A DNA stretch of 64,000 nucleotides from Protopterus annectens (lineage: Eukaryota > Chordata > Ceratodontiformes > Protopteridae): positions 1,074,991,740 through 1,075,055,739 of the forward strand of contig NC_056732.1 of NCBI RefSeq assembly GCF_019279795.1. The letters are read 5' to 3'. Shown here one piece after another: positions 9,628 to 22,239 of this stretch (positions are counted from its first letter, which is position 1; the number at the start of each line of letters is the position of its first letter). Below the pieces are notes generated by a model. That model saw only the letters and a list, made by a program, of their open reading frames with translations. It had not been told where the DNA came from and searched no databases. The position numbers and the translations under genes are program-made.

Positions 9628-10967
9628 TTATGGTGTGCTCTCTATGATGGAATCCTCCCTTATATATATGTAAAATTTTTTTTCTGTCAATAAGGGAGGG
9701 TAAATTAATCTCAATACAGATTGAAATAGACTTTCTGGGTAACTTCGTTCCAAAAATAGTTTCCTAAGAAAGTCAACCTCCTCAAAAAATGACTGGGTTG
9801 TGCTGCACATTCTTGATGCTCTAATGAGCTGTCCCTTGATTATACCTTTTTTTAGGTATGGAGGGTGCCCACTTTCGAAATGCAGGAAACTATTGGAATA
9901 AGTGTTCTTACGAAAAAGGTGAGATACAAACCCAGATTCAGCAGAGTCTTTGTATAATTTGACATCCAAATAATGCATTTCACTGCTGCTAATTTCATAA
10001 GTAAAAGCAAGAAAGTTAGTTTGACATTTAGGTGTTAAGATACAGATGTCATCCAAAAATCTCCTATAGTGCTTGATGTGCCTTTTCCAAGTTGTTGAAT
10101 GGATATAGTCCATCTCCCATTTGTGTAACACTATATTGGCGTATGCCATGGGTGCTCAGTGCTCCCCATACACCCCCCTTTTTTGCCAATTTAATTTAGT
10201 TTCAGTAGCGACCATCTGAGAAAACCATTCCATACCTTGCGCGTGTGAGAATAAAAGTTCCACTATATCTATAGTTGTCATTAAGAAATTTGAATTATCC
10301 AAATCCATTGGTAAAGTGCTAAGAAATTCCCATGAGTCCTTGTAAACATACGGAAGAGAAGCAGTATATTCTTTTAAATGCTGATCCACAAATTTACTAA
10401 GAGGCTCTGTTATGCCCCCCTCCTCCTGCAACTAGGCGAAATTTTTCAGTTAATCCTTTGTGAACATACCTATATATACCAAAAAAGGGGGTTCTTGGTT
10501 TGAGCACCACAAAAAAAGTTGTAGTTTTTTAGTATAGACCCTGCATCAAATGATCATATAAACAGTATTTTATTTTATCAATTGAGATATATGGTTTTTC
10601 TTTATATCCTCCATAGTATCTTGCAAACTTTGAGGGAAGTTACTGGATGTATTATATTATCTTTGTAATTCTTTAAACTTTCCCTCCACATCCTTTCCAT
10701 CATTTCTTCAAATATTTTCAGGGATGGATGCGTGGGTGGGTTGAAAGTACTATTTCTAACTAAGGGAGTAGCGCAATACAACTGTTTCTTGAAAAATATA
10801 GATAAATTCAGATTCCTAATGAAAGTCTTAAGTTCTATCAATCTGAAAACCCTGCTGGGGATTAGAACCCTCCTTCCGTGCAAGCCGCTCACTTCTTCTA
10901 GGAAAATCCTGGTTGGTTTCATCATTGTGATTATGATTGTTAAAATTGTTAAAATCATTACGGTCAT
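9628..10967 (-). pseudogene. PLE-1 reverse transcriptase (broken)
   Basis: Three consecutive pieces in different frames. Piece one (10967-10602) has STFNPPTHPSLKIFEEMM, matching the PLE N-terminal region. Piece two (10431-10156) has ITEPLSKFVDQHL and then a degenerate SHAQGMEW where PLEs carry the IPH-x-x-G motif. Piece three (10149-9628) has MAYANIVLHKWE, HYRRFLDDICIL (the x-x-D-D catalytic motif, both Asp present), HYLDVKLYKD and FLHFESGHPPYLKKGI, all characteristic of Penelope-type RTs. About 170 bp between pieces one and two contain frameshifted palm sequence. PLE RTs prime at exposed 3' ends and are related to telomerase RT. Confidence 0.8.
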
Positions 10968-11096
10968 GCTACTCTAAATCACTTCTTCCCCCCACAGGGA
11001 GCTGGTACAATCCCCCCCCTCTATATTCATTAAGATCTCTGTGTTTTTGGACACATCAAGTACGCCAGATTGTGTTCTTTATTGATTCTTAATGTG

Positions 11097-13083
11097 CTTT
11101 TAAAGCCTTCATTTGAAGAGGCCATTAATAGCTATTCCTCTTCTTCTTCATACCCTTCATCAAAAAAGGAAAAATCTCACAAGAGACAATCTCCAGCTAC
11201 TTCAGCTCATACGGAACCGCCTGTCAAACTCCCTAAATTGTCTAAGGGCACTACTTCCTCAACTCCACAGTTCTCGGAGCCATTGGAAGTTCTTTTGGTT
11301 GACAGGCCTGGTTCTTCAGCTGCAAAGCCTTCGGAGCCGGAAAATACCTCCACTCGGAGCTGGTCCATTGAAATTTTGCCGGTTTCTCCGACCTTGAGAT
11401 CACCAATCCACAATAGATCTCGATCGCCTTCCTTATCTTCCAGGACTACAAGAAGCTTATCAGATGAGGACATGGAACGGGTGGTGCGTAGACTCCTCAA
11501 GTCGCTGGTGCTGACTAAATTGTTCTCGGCTCCCACCCATTTGGTTTCAGAGCCTACTGTGCCCACTATTGTTCCTCCTCTGAAGCAAGCTGGTCCTTTG
11601 GAGCCAGAGTGCTCGGTACCACTTACTGTGGAACTGTTGGTTCCAGGACTCCCTTTGGTCTTCATGGAGCCAACATCTGCTCCAACTCTCTCGGCGGCGT
11701 CTGGTGAGTCTGGGAGCTGGGGTTCCCTGGTCGGCCCCGAGGGGATTCTTGGCCCCGATTTTTTTCAGTGCTGAGCTTACCCCTTGGGTCTTCGGCTTGG
11801 GTTAGCTCAGCTCCTACATTGGCCTCAAGTCTGATCTCATTGGCTCCATTGCCTTCCTCTGTCTTCTCAGAGCTGGGGGAGTCTTCGGAGCCAGTGGGAT
11901 CCACCTTTGAGCTGATGATGAGGAGTGTGTTGTCTACCCATTCAGAACCACAGAAGGATACCAGTACTCATCCCCCCAAGGCACCAGCTACTGTCTCAGC
12001 ACCACCCATTCCTCAAGACAGCAGAGACCCAGAGCTCAGGATCCCCCATTGGGTGAACCCCTCTCATCCGAGGCCTCCCCAGAATATCATTCTGAGGAGC
12101 CAGCTCAGAAGAGAACCTGCAAGAGGAAGCATGTTGATTCCCCAGATGAGTCCATCACTTCAGACACAGACCTCGATGAATTGGAAGGATCCCCATGGTC
12201 GTCCTCTGATGATATCTCATTTGCAGATATTCTAGAGATCCTTAAGCAAAGAGGCGGCTGGCAGACCACTACCCCTTCTGATGAGGAGTCAGTGTACCTG
12301 AAGGCTTTTGGGTCTCAACCTTCAGCCTCCTGGGTGTCTCCGTCTTTCGATGAACTAATGGACCTGGTTAGTCAAAATGTGTGGGAGTCACCCAACGCTT
12401 TGGAACCGGTCCCTCAGAGGCGAAACAAATTTTTGTCAGCTCCTTTGGGTAAAGACTTTTTAACAAAGGGAGAACCTGTAGATGCTATGGTGGTGGCAGC
12501 AGCCACCAAAAAGGAACTTGCAGAGACTTCCTCATTTGTTCATCCTCCGAATAAAGATTCTAGAATAATGGACAGATACAGGAAGAGTATCTTTTCTTCA
12601 GCAACCTTGTCTCTGCGATCGCTGAACTACTTATCCCATTTTATGGGGCTACAAAGAGATCTCCTGAAAGAGCTAGGAGATACTCTACAAGGTTCAGTAG
12701 CAGTGAGGGTGAATGATAAGGTCACCTCCCAGCTGTCCACCTTAAATTCCATTGTCAACTCCTCCATGAGGCTCATATCATATGCAGCAGATGGAGCAAG
12801 CAGGGCAGCAGGTTCCAGAGTTTCCCTTTGGAGACACTCCTGGATGCACTTGTGTAATTTTTCAGAGCCCTTCAAGTCTACCTTTACTAACGGCCCTTTT
12901 GATGGTTTCCTCACTATTTGGACCCAAAGTAAAAGACACTCTAACCTGATGCGAAGGAGGGAAAAACTCTCTGTGCCATTGGAATATGTTTTTCCATACT
13001 TTCAAGACCTTATCCCAAAGGTCAGAAGAGTGAAAGATGTGGTTCAAAAGATCCCAGAGATTTTTCCAGGACGCACGGGGTGA
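11097..13083 (+). pseudogene. DIRS-1 Gag-like ORF, main part (two frameshifts)
   Basis: Resumes in frame after the PLE (LLKPSFEEAINSYSSSSS). To 11760 it is a Ser/Pro/Thr-rich, low-complexity region. A frameshift near 11760 moves to the frame of 11768-12050, and a second near 12050 to the frame ending at 13083. The C-terminal half has the conserved KRTCKRKHVDSPDES acidic/basic patch, FADILEILKQRG, a DELMDLV-like helix, KEL/KEM-ETSS...HPPN, and RSLNYLSHFMGLQRDLLKELGD. All recur in DIRS-2 and DIRS-3. This block is presumably the capsid-like or multimerisation part, which is inference. The end overlaps the RT ORF start by 4 bases (13080-13083). Confidence 0.75.
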
Positions 13084-14945
13084 TACCTTCCCCAGGGGTA
13101 AAGGGGGAGGGAATAATGATAGATACCACTCCAGAGACAGAGGGGGTCCACAAAACCAGGGTGACTGTGATTCCTTTCGTGGACACCCTTATCAGCGCTC
13201 CTGAAAGGAGGCCCGACTGCTCTACTCTGGAGGCAGTCTGGGAACATTTATCAATGTACCCAGAAGCCTGGCGAAATATCAAAAACGACAAATGGGTACG
13301 AAACATAATATCCAGGGGCTACACCATCCCTTTTTGCAAACCTGTCCCAAAGACCAAAACACTCCTGGATGTTCCACCCAATCTAAGGGAACAAGCAACT
13401 ATAGAGGTTCAAAAGTTGCTCCAAAAAAGAGTCATCCAAGATGTCCCCGAAGACCAAATAGGATTTGGTACTTACTCAAGATTCTTTTTAGTGCCAAAAA
13501 AAAACAGGGGACTGGAGGCCCATATTGGACCTAATCCAGTTAAACGAATCTGTCAAGAAGTCAAAGTTCCGAATGGTGACACTGCAGTCTATACTCCCCT
13601 TTTTAGGGAAAGACAATTAGATGTGCTCGATAGACCTTCAAGATGCTTACTACCACATAAAAATGGACAGGACATCACAAAGGTACTTATGCTTCTGGCT
13701 GGGAGTCAGCCATTACCAGTTCAGAGCTCTGCCCTTTGGTCTCACTAAAGCCCCCAGAGTGTTCACCAAATGTATGGCAGTAGTCACGGCTCACCTGAGG
13801 TGTCTAGGATTCTGTGTGTTTCCCTATCTAGACAACTGGCTCCTATCTGCCACCACCAAGCATCTACTCCTACAAGCCAGGGATCTAACTTTGGACATCT
13901 GCAATCAGTTGGGCATTACAGTACATTTTCAAAAATCTGTCTTGTTGCCCTGTCAGTGTATTGCATTCATAGGCACAGATCTAGACACTTCATCAATGTT
14001 AGCATGTCTTCCAACAGAAAGTCATAGCTCTCAGACAGCAAATATTTCACATCCTTCCCATGGACAAAGTGAAAGCAAAGGTAATTCTAAGTTTATTAGG
14101 AACAATGCCCTCCACGATTACACTAGTTCCTCTTGCCAGAATGCACATGAGGATACTTCAATGGTTATTATTCTCCCGATGGTCACTTCAAGAGCTTCCA
14201 ATGTCTCATCTGATCAGAATAATGAAATCTTGCAAGAATGACTTGAGATGGTGGATACACTCCACTCATCTGACAATAGGCAGACCCTTTGTTCCACTTC
14301 AACCAATAGCTACAGTGACCACAGACGGTTCCCAGACAGGGTGGGGGGCATTATCTGGGAAGAACAGTCCAAGGTACATGGCAAGATCACGAGGCTCACT
14401 TGCGTATAAATGTTCTAGAGATGAGAGCAGTGCTTCTTGCGTTGCAAGCACTTCAAGACTCTCTCCCTCTAGGGACTATTGCGATCCTGGCAGACAATAT
14501 GTCTGTGGTTTGGTACATAAACAAGCAGGGTGGAACCAGATCCTACCCACTGTGTCGAGTAGCCCTAAGAATATGGCAATGGGCAGTTTCTTCCCAGCAC
14601 TTTCTAATCACAACGCACTTTCCAGTAAAGTCCAACGTGATAGCGGACAAGCTGAGCAGAGCAATCCTAATGCCTTACGAGTGGTCTCTCAATTGCAATG
14701 TAGCAGAAATGATTTTCCAGACATGGGGACAGCCTTGCTGTGATCCCTTTGCCACTCCCATGAATGCCAAGTACAGCAACTACTTTACTCTAGTTCCCCC
14801 TCCGGGGGAGACACTGAGAGACACTCTTGCTCACGATTGGCCCTCAGATCTTCTATATGCCTTTCCACCATTTCTTCTCATACCCAGAGTAATTCAGAAA
14901 GCTCAAAGCTCGGGAAGCAGGATAATTCTCATTGTCCCTTACTGA
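13080..14945 (+). pseudogene. DIRS-1 reverse transcriptase / RNase H (frameshifted)
   Basis: Pieces: 13080-13510 (RGYTIPFCKPVP, then EVQKLLQKRVIQDVP, TYSRFFLVPKK), a frameshift at the A-run near 13497-13504, then 13621-14030 (CSIDLQDAYYHIKM, LPFGLTKAPRVFTK, FPYLDNWLL), then 14060-14400 and 14400-14945 RNase H (TTDGSQTGWGA; NVLEMRAVLLAL; ILADNMSVVWYINKQGG; VIADKLSR). The RT active site expected as YLDD reads YLDN: the second Asp is Asn at codon 13834-13836, whereas DIRS-3 keeps YLDD. The RNase H Asp, Glu and Asp motifs are visible. The enzyme copies the DIRS RNA. The element is inactive. Confidence 0.85.
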
Positions 14946-16140
14946 TCTCGCCAAGTTTGGTTCCCCTTCCTGTGGCCCCACCTTCAGGAGAAGCCTTGGA
15001 TTCTAGACCCAGTGCCAGATCTGCTGACTCATATGTCGGGGGAGCTTCATCCTTCTCTCCACACCCTAAAACTGACAGCTTGGCTATTCCACTTCCCAGT
15101 TTAGCCAGGCTTCACAATTTCACTCCCACTGTTAGACATATCTTAATGTCCTCCCATAAAGCTTCCACTAGAAAGATTTATTCCAGTAAATGGAGGAGGT
15201 TTTCCCTGTGGGCTCAAGATAAGAACATTAATCCTTTCTCTGTACCTATTCAATTTATTTTGGAATTCTTGGCAGAACTTTTTCTATAAGGCTCAGCTGC
15301 AGCAACCATCAAAGTTCAACTTGCTGCAATTTCAAATTTTCATATTGGTGATACTTCTTCAAACTTAATGTCACATAGGTTGTGTAGAGCCTTCTTAAAA
15401 GGTGCTTCCTTATTAAAACCTCCCTTCAAGGAACCCCTTTCTCCCTGGGATCTAAATTTTGTTTTGTCTCATCTCAGTTTACCTCCCTTCGAGCCTTTTT
15501 CATCTTTAGACCTCAAGTTCCTTTCATGGAAGACCTTGTTTTTAGTGGCTATAACTTCTGCCAGAAGGGTGTCAGAACTGCAAGCTCTTTCTATTAAACC
15601 ACCATATTTGATTTTTCATAAGGATAGGGTATCCTTACGTACTAACCCTTCCTTTTTACCAAAAGTTGCATCTCCAAACAATATAAATCAATCCATAGAA
15701 CTTCCAGTATTCTTTCCTCACCACAGCCACAAGGCAGAGTACAAATTACATCAACTGGACATGCACAGACAACTTAGATTCTATTTTCATAGAACCAAAG
15801 ACTTCAGAAAATTTGACCAATTATTTGTATACTTTTCCGATGCAAAAAAAAAAATCCTCAGTTTCAAAAACTACTCTTTCCAATTGGCTTTCAAATTGTA
15901 TTACATTTATTTATAAATCAAATCACAAGGAATTACCTTCAAAGTAAAGGCTCATTCCACTAGAGCATTGGCTACGTCATCTGCTTTTCAAGCCAGAATC
16001 CCCATAGATAATATTTATGCAGCAGCTACTTGGTCTATTCCACATACTTTTATTACTCATTACAAAGTGGATTTGGCCTCCAGGGACAGGGCATCCTTTG
16101 GTTCCATGGTGCTTAAAGGTGTTCTCTCATGAGCCACCCA
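14946..16140 (+). pseudogene. DIRS-1 tyrosine recombinase (broken by stops and frameshifts)
   Basis: The N-terminal core-binding part SSHKASTRKIYSSKWRRFSLWAQ is at 15150-15215. The catalytic domain runs from about 15368. The first Arg is in SARRVSELQAL (codon 15563-15565), H-x-x-R in KAHSTRALATS (about 15951-15965), and the nucleophile Tyr in FITHYKVD (codon 16061-16063). So the R...HxxR...Y set survives despite a stop near 15288 and a frameshift near the A-run at 15846-15855. The enzyme integrates circular DIRS DNA and explains the lack of a target duplication at 6983/16640. It distinguishes DIRS from LTR elements that use DDE integrase. Confidence 0.85.
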
Positions 16141-16164
16141 GGAAAAAGGTGCTAGGGACACTGT

Positions 16165-16270
16165 TCCATCATTGTAAGAATGAAGGTGAGATTAGGCAAT
16201 ATAACATAAAGAAGTTATGTACTCACCATAACATTCCATGTTTGTTGTCCATCTCGACATTCATTCTTAC
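16165..16270 (+). repeat. DIRS-1 internal complementary region
   Basis: The left half (gtaagaatgaaggtgagatt...) is the complement of the left element end at 6983-7015. The right half (aaagaagttatgtactcacc, ataacattccatg) is the complement of the right end at 16600-16640. It therefore holds the two element ends joined head to tail, the template for circle formation in DIRS replication models. Confidence 0.85.
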
Positions 16271-16449
16271 CAACCCTCCCTCCTTCCCCCTGCCAAAGAC
16301 TTCTTGTGGACCTGGTAGATTTCCACTACCTCAGGGGCACTTTGTCTCAGCTTGTTTCTCCTTCCAGTACTTTTGGTATGGACTTACGCACTTGTTTATA
16401 TGTATATGTTTGTGCATATGTATATAGTGTATATATTGTTCAGTATTAG

Positions 16450-16640
16450 CAGCAAACAAGATCTGGGGAATTACACCACTGCATTGTGGAATACCTTATT
16501 GCCATAAGCCAAGTTTGAGATCTTCAGCTAAGTATTCGGCCGAGTCGGAGCCATGGATCGGCTCCAAACCCATCATCGTAAGAATGAACTGCGAAATGGA
16601 CAACAAACATGGAACGTTATGGTAAGTACATAACTTCTTT
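16450..16640 (+). repeat. DIRS-1 right inverted terminal repeat
   Basis: Complement of the left terminal repeat: aattacaccactgcattgtg, aataccttattgcc, tttgagatcttcagctaagt, cggctcc and cgtaagaatgaac in order. The right end is fixed at 16640 by the restored LTR target. Confidence 0.85.
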
Positions 16641-17010
16641 TTTTCTTAATAGCTCTCTAGTTGGGATAGGTGACTTAACTCTTTGCAGCCTTTGTGAAGT
16701 CACAGATGAGAAAGATGGAGGAAAGAGAGGCAAACATAATAATTAAATGATGTTTTTCTGTATGTGAAGCATTTAGTGCTGGATTACAGAGAAGAACAAT
16801 CAATTTTTGGAAATAAAAACTTGATTTTTGAATATAGTTCTCTTTTAAGTAAACTTCTCCTTGTTTCCTGTGGAGTCCTCCCACTATTACTTTTCAAGTG
16901 CAGACAGTTGGGTATCACAGCATCTGTCTGACACAGTCATTCAATAAACTGTTATTCACTCATTTCACTCTTTAAGCTACAGTTATTAAAAAAAAATAAA
17001 ATAAAATAAA
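16641..17010 (-). repeat. ERV LTR, part 2 (right of DIRS-1)
   Basis: Continues the LTR from 6982: ttttcttaat...gctctctagttgggatagg aligns with 26757 onward, to about 16990. It differs from the right LTR by a ~25-bp insert at about 16897-16920 whose sequence is identical to part of the 3.4-kb unit at 42312-42342, and by a taaaa-rich tract at 16987-17014. Confidence 0.7.
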
Positions 17011-18160
<1,150 letters not shown>

Positions 18161-18168
18161 CCAGGGAG

Positions 18169-19110
18169 TTAATGTTCATTTACTTTAAGTTCAGTATCAG
18201 TTACTTTTATAAGTGGCGTTATGCATGCTCGTGAAGTCAAGCATGTTGCAATCACAGCTTTTAGAATAGAAAATATTAAAACAATTAAAATAATAATACC
18301 AATTATTGTAATGGTACCTTGTAATATGCTAGTTCCTAGATTACAAATGTACTGCCCAACCATCTAAAAAGTGTCCATTGTTTAGCTGTACTATCCAGGT
18401 CTTTGGCCTTTGCTCCATGAAATTGGTCAACTTTTCTTGTTCATTGTGAGAGTCAATAATATAGGAAAAACAATGAATTCCTATAAGGGCACATGACCCC
18501 CCCCCCCTTTGGCAGCTAGCATCATGTTGAGTGTTAGCCAATTTAGTAGTACCACAGTTCGAATTTCAATCATTTCTCGATTTGCCATCCTGATGTAATG
18601 TGAAGTGTGGTTTGCTACCTCCTGAAGAATTTTAGCAAATAAAAAAAAAGAATTTTAGCAAGCATGCTGATTTCGAGCATTGTTCTTTGCACTCTATATA
18701 CAGGAGCAAAGACTAAAAATACTTGCTCTGACCAGTGAATTGCCTGTTTATTTCTCAGTCTGTCTGCTGAAGGGTTTTCAAAATGTTGAATATCAGGAGT
18801 GATATAGCCCACAAAACAACATCCAGACCAATTTGTAGGTAACCGGGGTAGGCACGATCACCACAAATGTACTAACAATTTTCTATCATGCCCCTGCCAT
18901 GCCCCCCAGCCATAGCTCTCTAAGTGTCATTGCACTTGCTGGTTCTCACTGGTACAGTTCCATTTCTGGCATAACATGTGTCTCCATGACGTGTTGTTGC
19001 AAGCTGGTGAGACACAACCTTTGAAAACTCAGTTATATTACACCAAGTTAAGTTAGTATCACTAAGTTCCTTTTCAAATGTCACTTGTGATACAAGGACT
19101 GGAATCATGG
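18169..19110 (-). pseudogene. ERV env remnant (SU end and TM)
   Basis: Several minus-strand frames. 19108-18920 is Cys-containing SU-like sequence with N-x-S/T sites. 18812-18615 is ectodomain-like. 18541-18341 has the TM region with a conserved Cys motif of the gamma-type C-x6-C kind (the second Cys of the usual CC pair is Phe), followed by a hydrophobic anchor at 18363-18220 (IIGIIILIVLIFSIL). A run of C at about 18497-18508 breaks the frame. Envelope proteins mediate entry in active viruses; this one is fragmentary, and SU is short and full of stops. Gamma-like (class I) assignment rests on this TM layout and the pol motifs. Confidence 0.65.
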
Positions 19111-19619
19111 AATCCTTGCCTTAGAATGATGAGGTATATGTGAACACACCCAGCAGTTTGTCACATTTAAGTCCACAGCATATTATCAAATAACCAACAG
19201 GAAACTATTTTCTCTTGACCATTTTGTAAGAGGAAACAGCAACAAAACAGAAGTACCTCCTGTCACTGAATTCATCATGAACTGCAGTCTGACTTGACTT
19301 TCTTTATAATCCTTCACTGGGGCAGATGGTTCATCCTTCAGCCTTCAATCCTCCTTCCCTGACAAAGATAATTCATCTGGGGTCTCTACATGACAGGTCT
19401 TTTTACAATGAGAAGAATTAATCCAGGTTGGTAGACCTGCACAGTGTACTGCAGTAAAAGTTGTCAACAAAGTTGGAAAGGGTCTTTCCACTTCAAACTC
19501 AAGCAGTTCTTTCTTTGGACAAACTCAAGCAGTTCTTTCCTTGGACAGTTTTAAAACTTAAACCAATTACTGGGTCACAGTTGGTGATCGAGCTGGTTAG
19601 GAGGTTGAAGAAGAGCTTC
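19111..19619 (-). other. Degraded pol-env junction
   Basis: Stop-rich minus-strand sequence between the integrase and env remnants. A 40-bp direct repeat (tcaagcagttctttc...ttggac) is present at about 19497-19545. No intact ORF. Confidence 0.5.
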
Positions 19620-20430
19620 TCATACAGTTCTGTGGTACTGCTGCAAGAAATGAATTGGTTTTGTGCAGTAAGACACTATAACATCATCGGTTGGAGGCAA
19701 TTCCTCTTTTGTCACAGGGGTGCTAACTGGAAGGACCATGGATCTCCCCATTAATATCTCATAGAGCCTCAGTCTACATGTAGTATTTAATGTACTTCTC
19801 ATACTCATTAATGTTAAGGGGAGTGCCACTGACTGTTTAAGACTTGTTTTGGTGCAAATTTGCACCGCCTTACTTTTAAGGGCTAAGTTGACTCTCACTA
19901 CCGATCCAGATGACTGTGGATGGCTGGGACAGTGAAGACTTAGTCTAGTGTTAAAAATCTTACATAATTGTTTTGTTAGAGCATTATTAAAATGTGTTCC
20001 CTGATCACTATTAGTAGTGCGAGGTACACCAAACCCAGGAATAAATTCAAAAATAAGTTTCTTAATAACTGTTACAGAATCTGCTTTGTGGCATGGGTAA
20101 GCTTCCACCAGTGCAGAAAACATGCATACCACCACCAGTATGTACTGTGAATTACTGACCTTTGGCATCTGGATAAAGTCTAGCTGCATGTTAACAAAAG
20201 GTCTCCAAGGGTGATAAACATGCAGCTTTAATATTTGCATTTTTGCTAATGTTGTGTTCTAAACATACTTCACAATTATTAACATACTGAAGAATAAAAG
20301 AAGAGACATGAGGGGCATATCAACTTTGGGTATTTTGATTAAATAATGCTGTCTTACCTGCATGAGCTGGTAAATGATATGCCCTCACCAGGTAAGGTAG
20401 CAAGGAGGCAGGTGGTACCAGTTGGCCCTG
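19620..20430 (-). pseudogene. ERV integrase (broken)
   Basis: The catalytic core reads in one frame from 20240: QLDFIQMPK (first Asp), then VCMFSALVEAYPC, TNSDQGTHF (second Asp) and SLHCPSHPQSSGSVVRVN, where the third acidic residue of D,D-35-E appears replaced by Val-Arg. Upstream, 20430-20250 carries an HH-CC-like zinc region (HLPAHAGK...NNCEVC) in interrupted frames. The C-terminal region reaches 19620. The neighbour order RNase H-integrase-env is that of a gammaretrovirus-like pol. Non-functional. Confidence 0.75.
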
Positions 20431-20436
20431 CAGATG

Positions 20437-20990
20437 TCACCACAGCCCCTCAGCAGACTTACTGCATCCATCCTTAAGCCACCTCTGAACTTCACCCTGT
20501 GATGCTTCAGCTTGGAAAGCTGATACTTTCGTAAAATCAAACACATCATCACTTTTGGATTCATGTAATAACATCACATGTAGTTTTGCAGAAAGTCCTT
20601 GTACAACTGCCTTAGCAGCTTGATCTGTCAAATTATTTCCCCTTGAAACAGTATCTCCACCCTTTTGATGGGTACTACATTGACTACCGCTAATTCATTA
20701 GGTAAAAGAAAAGCATCTAAAAGAGCATTGACAGAGAAAGAATTTTAATCTGCGTCCCTGATGAGGTTAAAAAACCCCTCTGTTTCCAAAGTTGCCCAAA
20801 ATTATGTGCAACACCAAAAGCATATCTACTGTTGGTAAACACATTAGTGATTTTATCTTTGGCTAGCTCACAAGCCCTTTGTAGAGCCACTTACTCAGCT
20901 AACTGGGCAGAATATACACCCTCTAATCTTTGAGCAAAACCTCATTATTAGTGCAGAAAGATATTCCTGTGACCAAGCTTCCATTTCAGT
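20437..20990 (-). pseudogene. ERV RNase H domain (broken)
   Basis: Readable blocks: a VYSAQLAE-like stretch, VFTNSRYAFGVAHNFGQLW (an active-site Asp-bearing motif, where TDSRYAFG is usual), SRGNN and MTDQAAKAVVQG at the domain end. Several stops lie between them. It lies between the RT connection domain (21.5-22.0 kb) and integrase. A CA array and unrelated sequence separate it from RT. Confidence 0.7.
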
Positions 20991-21083
20991 CTCTTCCACA
21001 GGAAACATTCAAAAATAGATCTACTTCAGCATTGGGTATATAAGTATTTTTTAAGTCATCTATAGGAAAAAGCAGATACTTAG

Positions 21084-21299
<216 letters not shown>

Positions 21300-21496
21300 A
21301 ATCATGTGATTCACCATCCTCAACAGTAGATAACAAAGATTCAGGATTTAGTACAGGACAGTGTATGAGAGAAATAGAAGGATCAGAAGGAAGTATAAGT
21401 TCATATTTAGATAGATGTGCAGTTGAGAGAGGGTGAGATCTCATTTTAAGTAAGAGAGATAATACAGAATGAGGGATGGCTACCATAAGATCATGC

Positions 21497-22000
21497 TCAA
21501 GTACTTATGATTGTGCCATCAACTAGAGTGGTGGCAGTGGGCACCAGCTTAAACATGGTAGCAATCTCCTTGCAACAGAATAAGTGCTGTACTATAATTA
21601 GCTGGTGGACGATAATTGTCCCCATGTTTATCTGCAAGCACTCCCTGAGCAAACCCATTTCTTTTGTGAGAAAATAAAATGAAAGTCTTCCCATAATCAG
21701 GCAACCCTAAAGCTGGGGCAGTAGCTAAAGCTTGGTTTCAATTCTGTAATGAATTTTCTTCCTCACTATCCCAAGGGAGGGCTCTGGTGTATCCTGTTTT
21801 AAAAGATTTGTCAAAGGTTTATCAATTTCTGCATAGTTAGAAATCCACTGCCTGCAATATCCTGCCATACCTAAGAAAGACCTAAGCCGAAGCTGAATAA
21901 TTGGTCACGGGGCTGTTGCCTCAATATGAGATGGTAGCATTTGCCTACTACCCTCAGATATCAGATGACCAAGATAATGCACCAGAGATTTTATTTATTA
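21497..22000 (-). pseudogene. ERV RT thumb/connection region (broken)
   Basis: On the minus strand from 22000: a VHYLGHLISEG motif (RT thumb entry), EATAPVTN, then after stops ALGLPDYGKTFILF and a GVLADKHGD-like block. The order matches gamma-type pol downstream of YVDD. Multiple stops and frameshifts. A SINE pair separates it from the palm domain. Confidence 0.7.
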
Positions 22001-22002
22001 TT

Positions 22003-22232
22003 TGATACTGCGGTGGTGGTGCTGCGGTAGCGTTGTCGCCTCACAGTTAGACGTTACACGTTCGATTCTCAGTTTTAGCGTCTTCTGTGTGTCGACATGT
22101 GTGAATGGGCATTCCTTCATTGAAGGTTGTGCATTAGGCCCGGCAAGCCAGCACATAAAAATCTACTGCCAATCATTAGTGGACCAGAGTTCTGCTGTGG
22201 CAACCCCTAACCAGGAAAAGCTGAAAGACAGT
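22003..22232 (+). mobile_element. tRNA-derived SINE (same family as 7220-7520) in ERV pol
   Basis: Head: gctgcggtagcgttgtcgcc with the B-box-like cacgttcgattctcag. The 3' part from about 22155 (cataaaaatctactgccaat) to ctgaaagacag matches the SINE in DIRS-1. The middle differs, so the two have different central segments. The flanks share tttatttaacattt-like and tttatttattattt sequence, possibly target duplications. Confidence 0.8.
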
Positions 22233-22239
22233 TTTATTT

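Larger units (their letters stand above)
8307..11080 (-). mobile_element. PLE-1: Penelope-like element nested in DIRS-1 gag
   Basis: Minus-strand element bounded by 16-bp target duplications. Reading from right to left: N-terminal region (10602-10967), RT core (9628-10431) with frameshifts, zinc-binding and GIY-YIG relics (9210-9600), then a long AT-rich 3' region. Imperfect inverted repeats lie near its ends (aagaacacacaatctgcgtg at about 8342 versus gccagattgtgttctt near 11064), which could be remnants of the pseudo-LTRs typical of PLEs. A stem-loop-rich motif lies at 8521-8560 near the 3' end. Confidence 0.85.

Noticed and set aside
11113..11665. Alternative ORFs in the Ser/Pro-rich DIRS-1 Gag (plus 11113-11397, minus 11207-11665, 11662-11904)
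   Set aside because: Shadow frames of a low-complexity coding region; not shared as proteins by the other DIRS copies.
14946..16140. Bacterial or phage integrase contamination
   Set aside because: The tyrosine recombinase is linked to DIRS RT/RNase H and inverted terminal repeats and occurs in DIRS-1 and DIRS-2; DIRS-3 shares the same Gag/RT.
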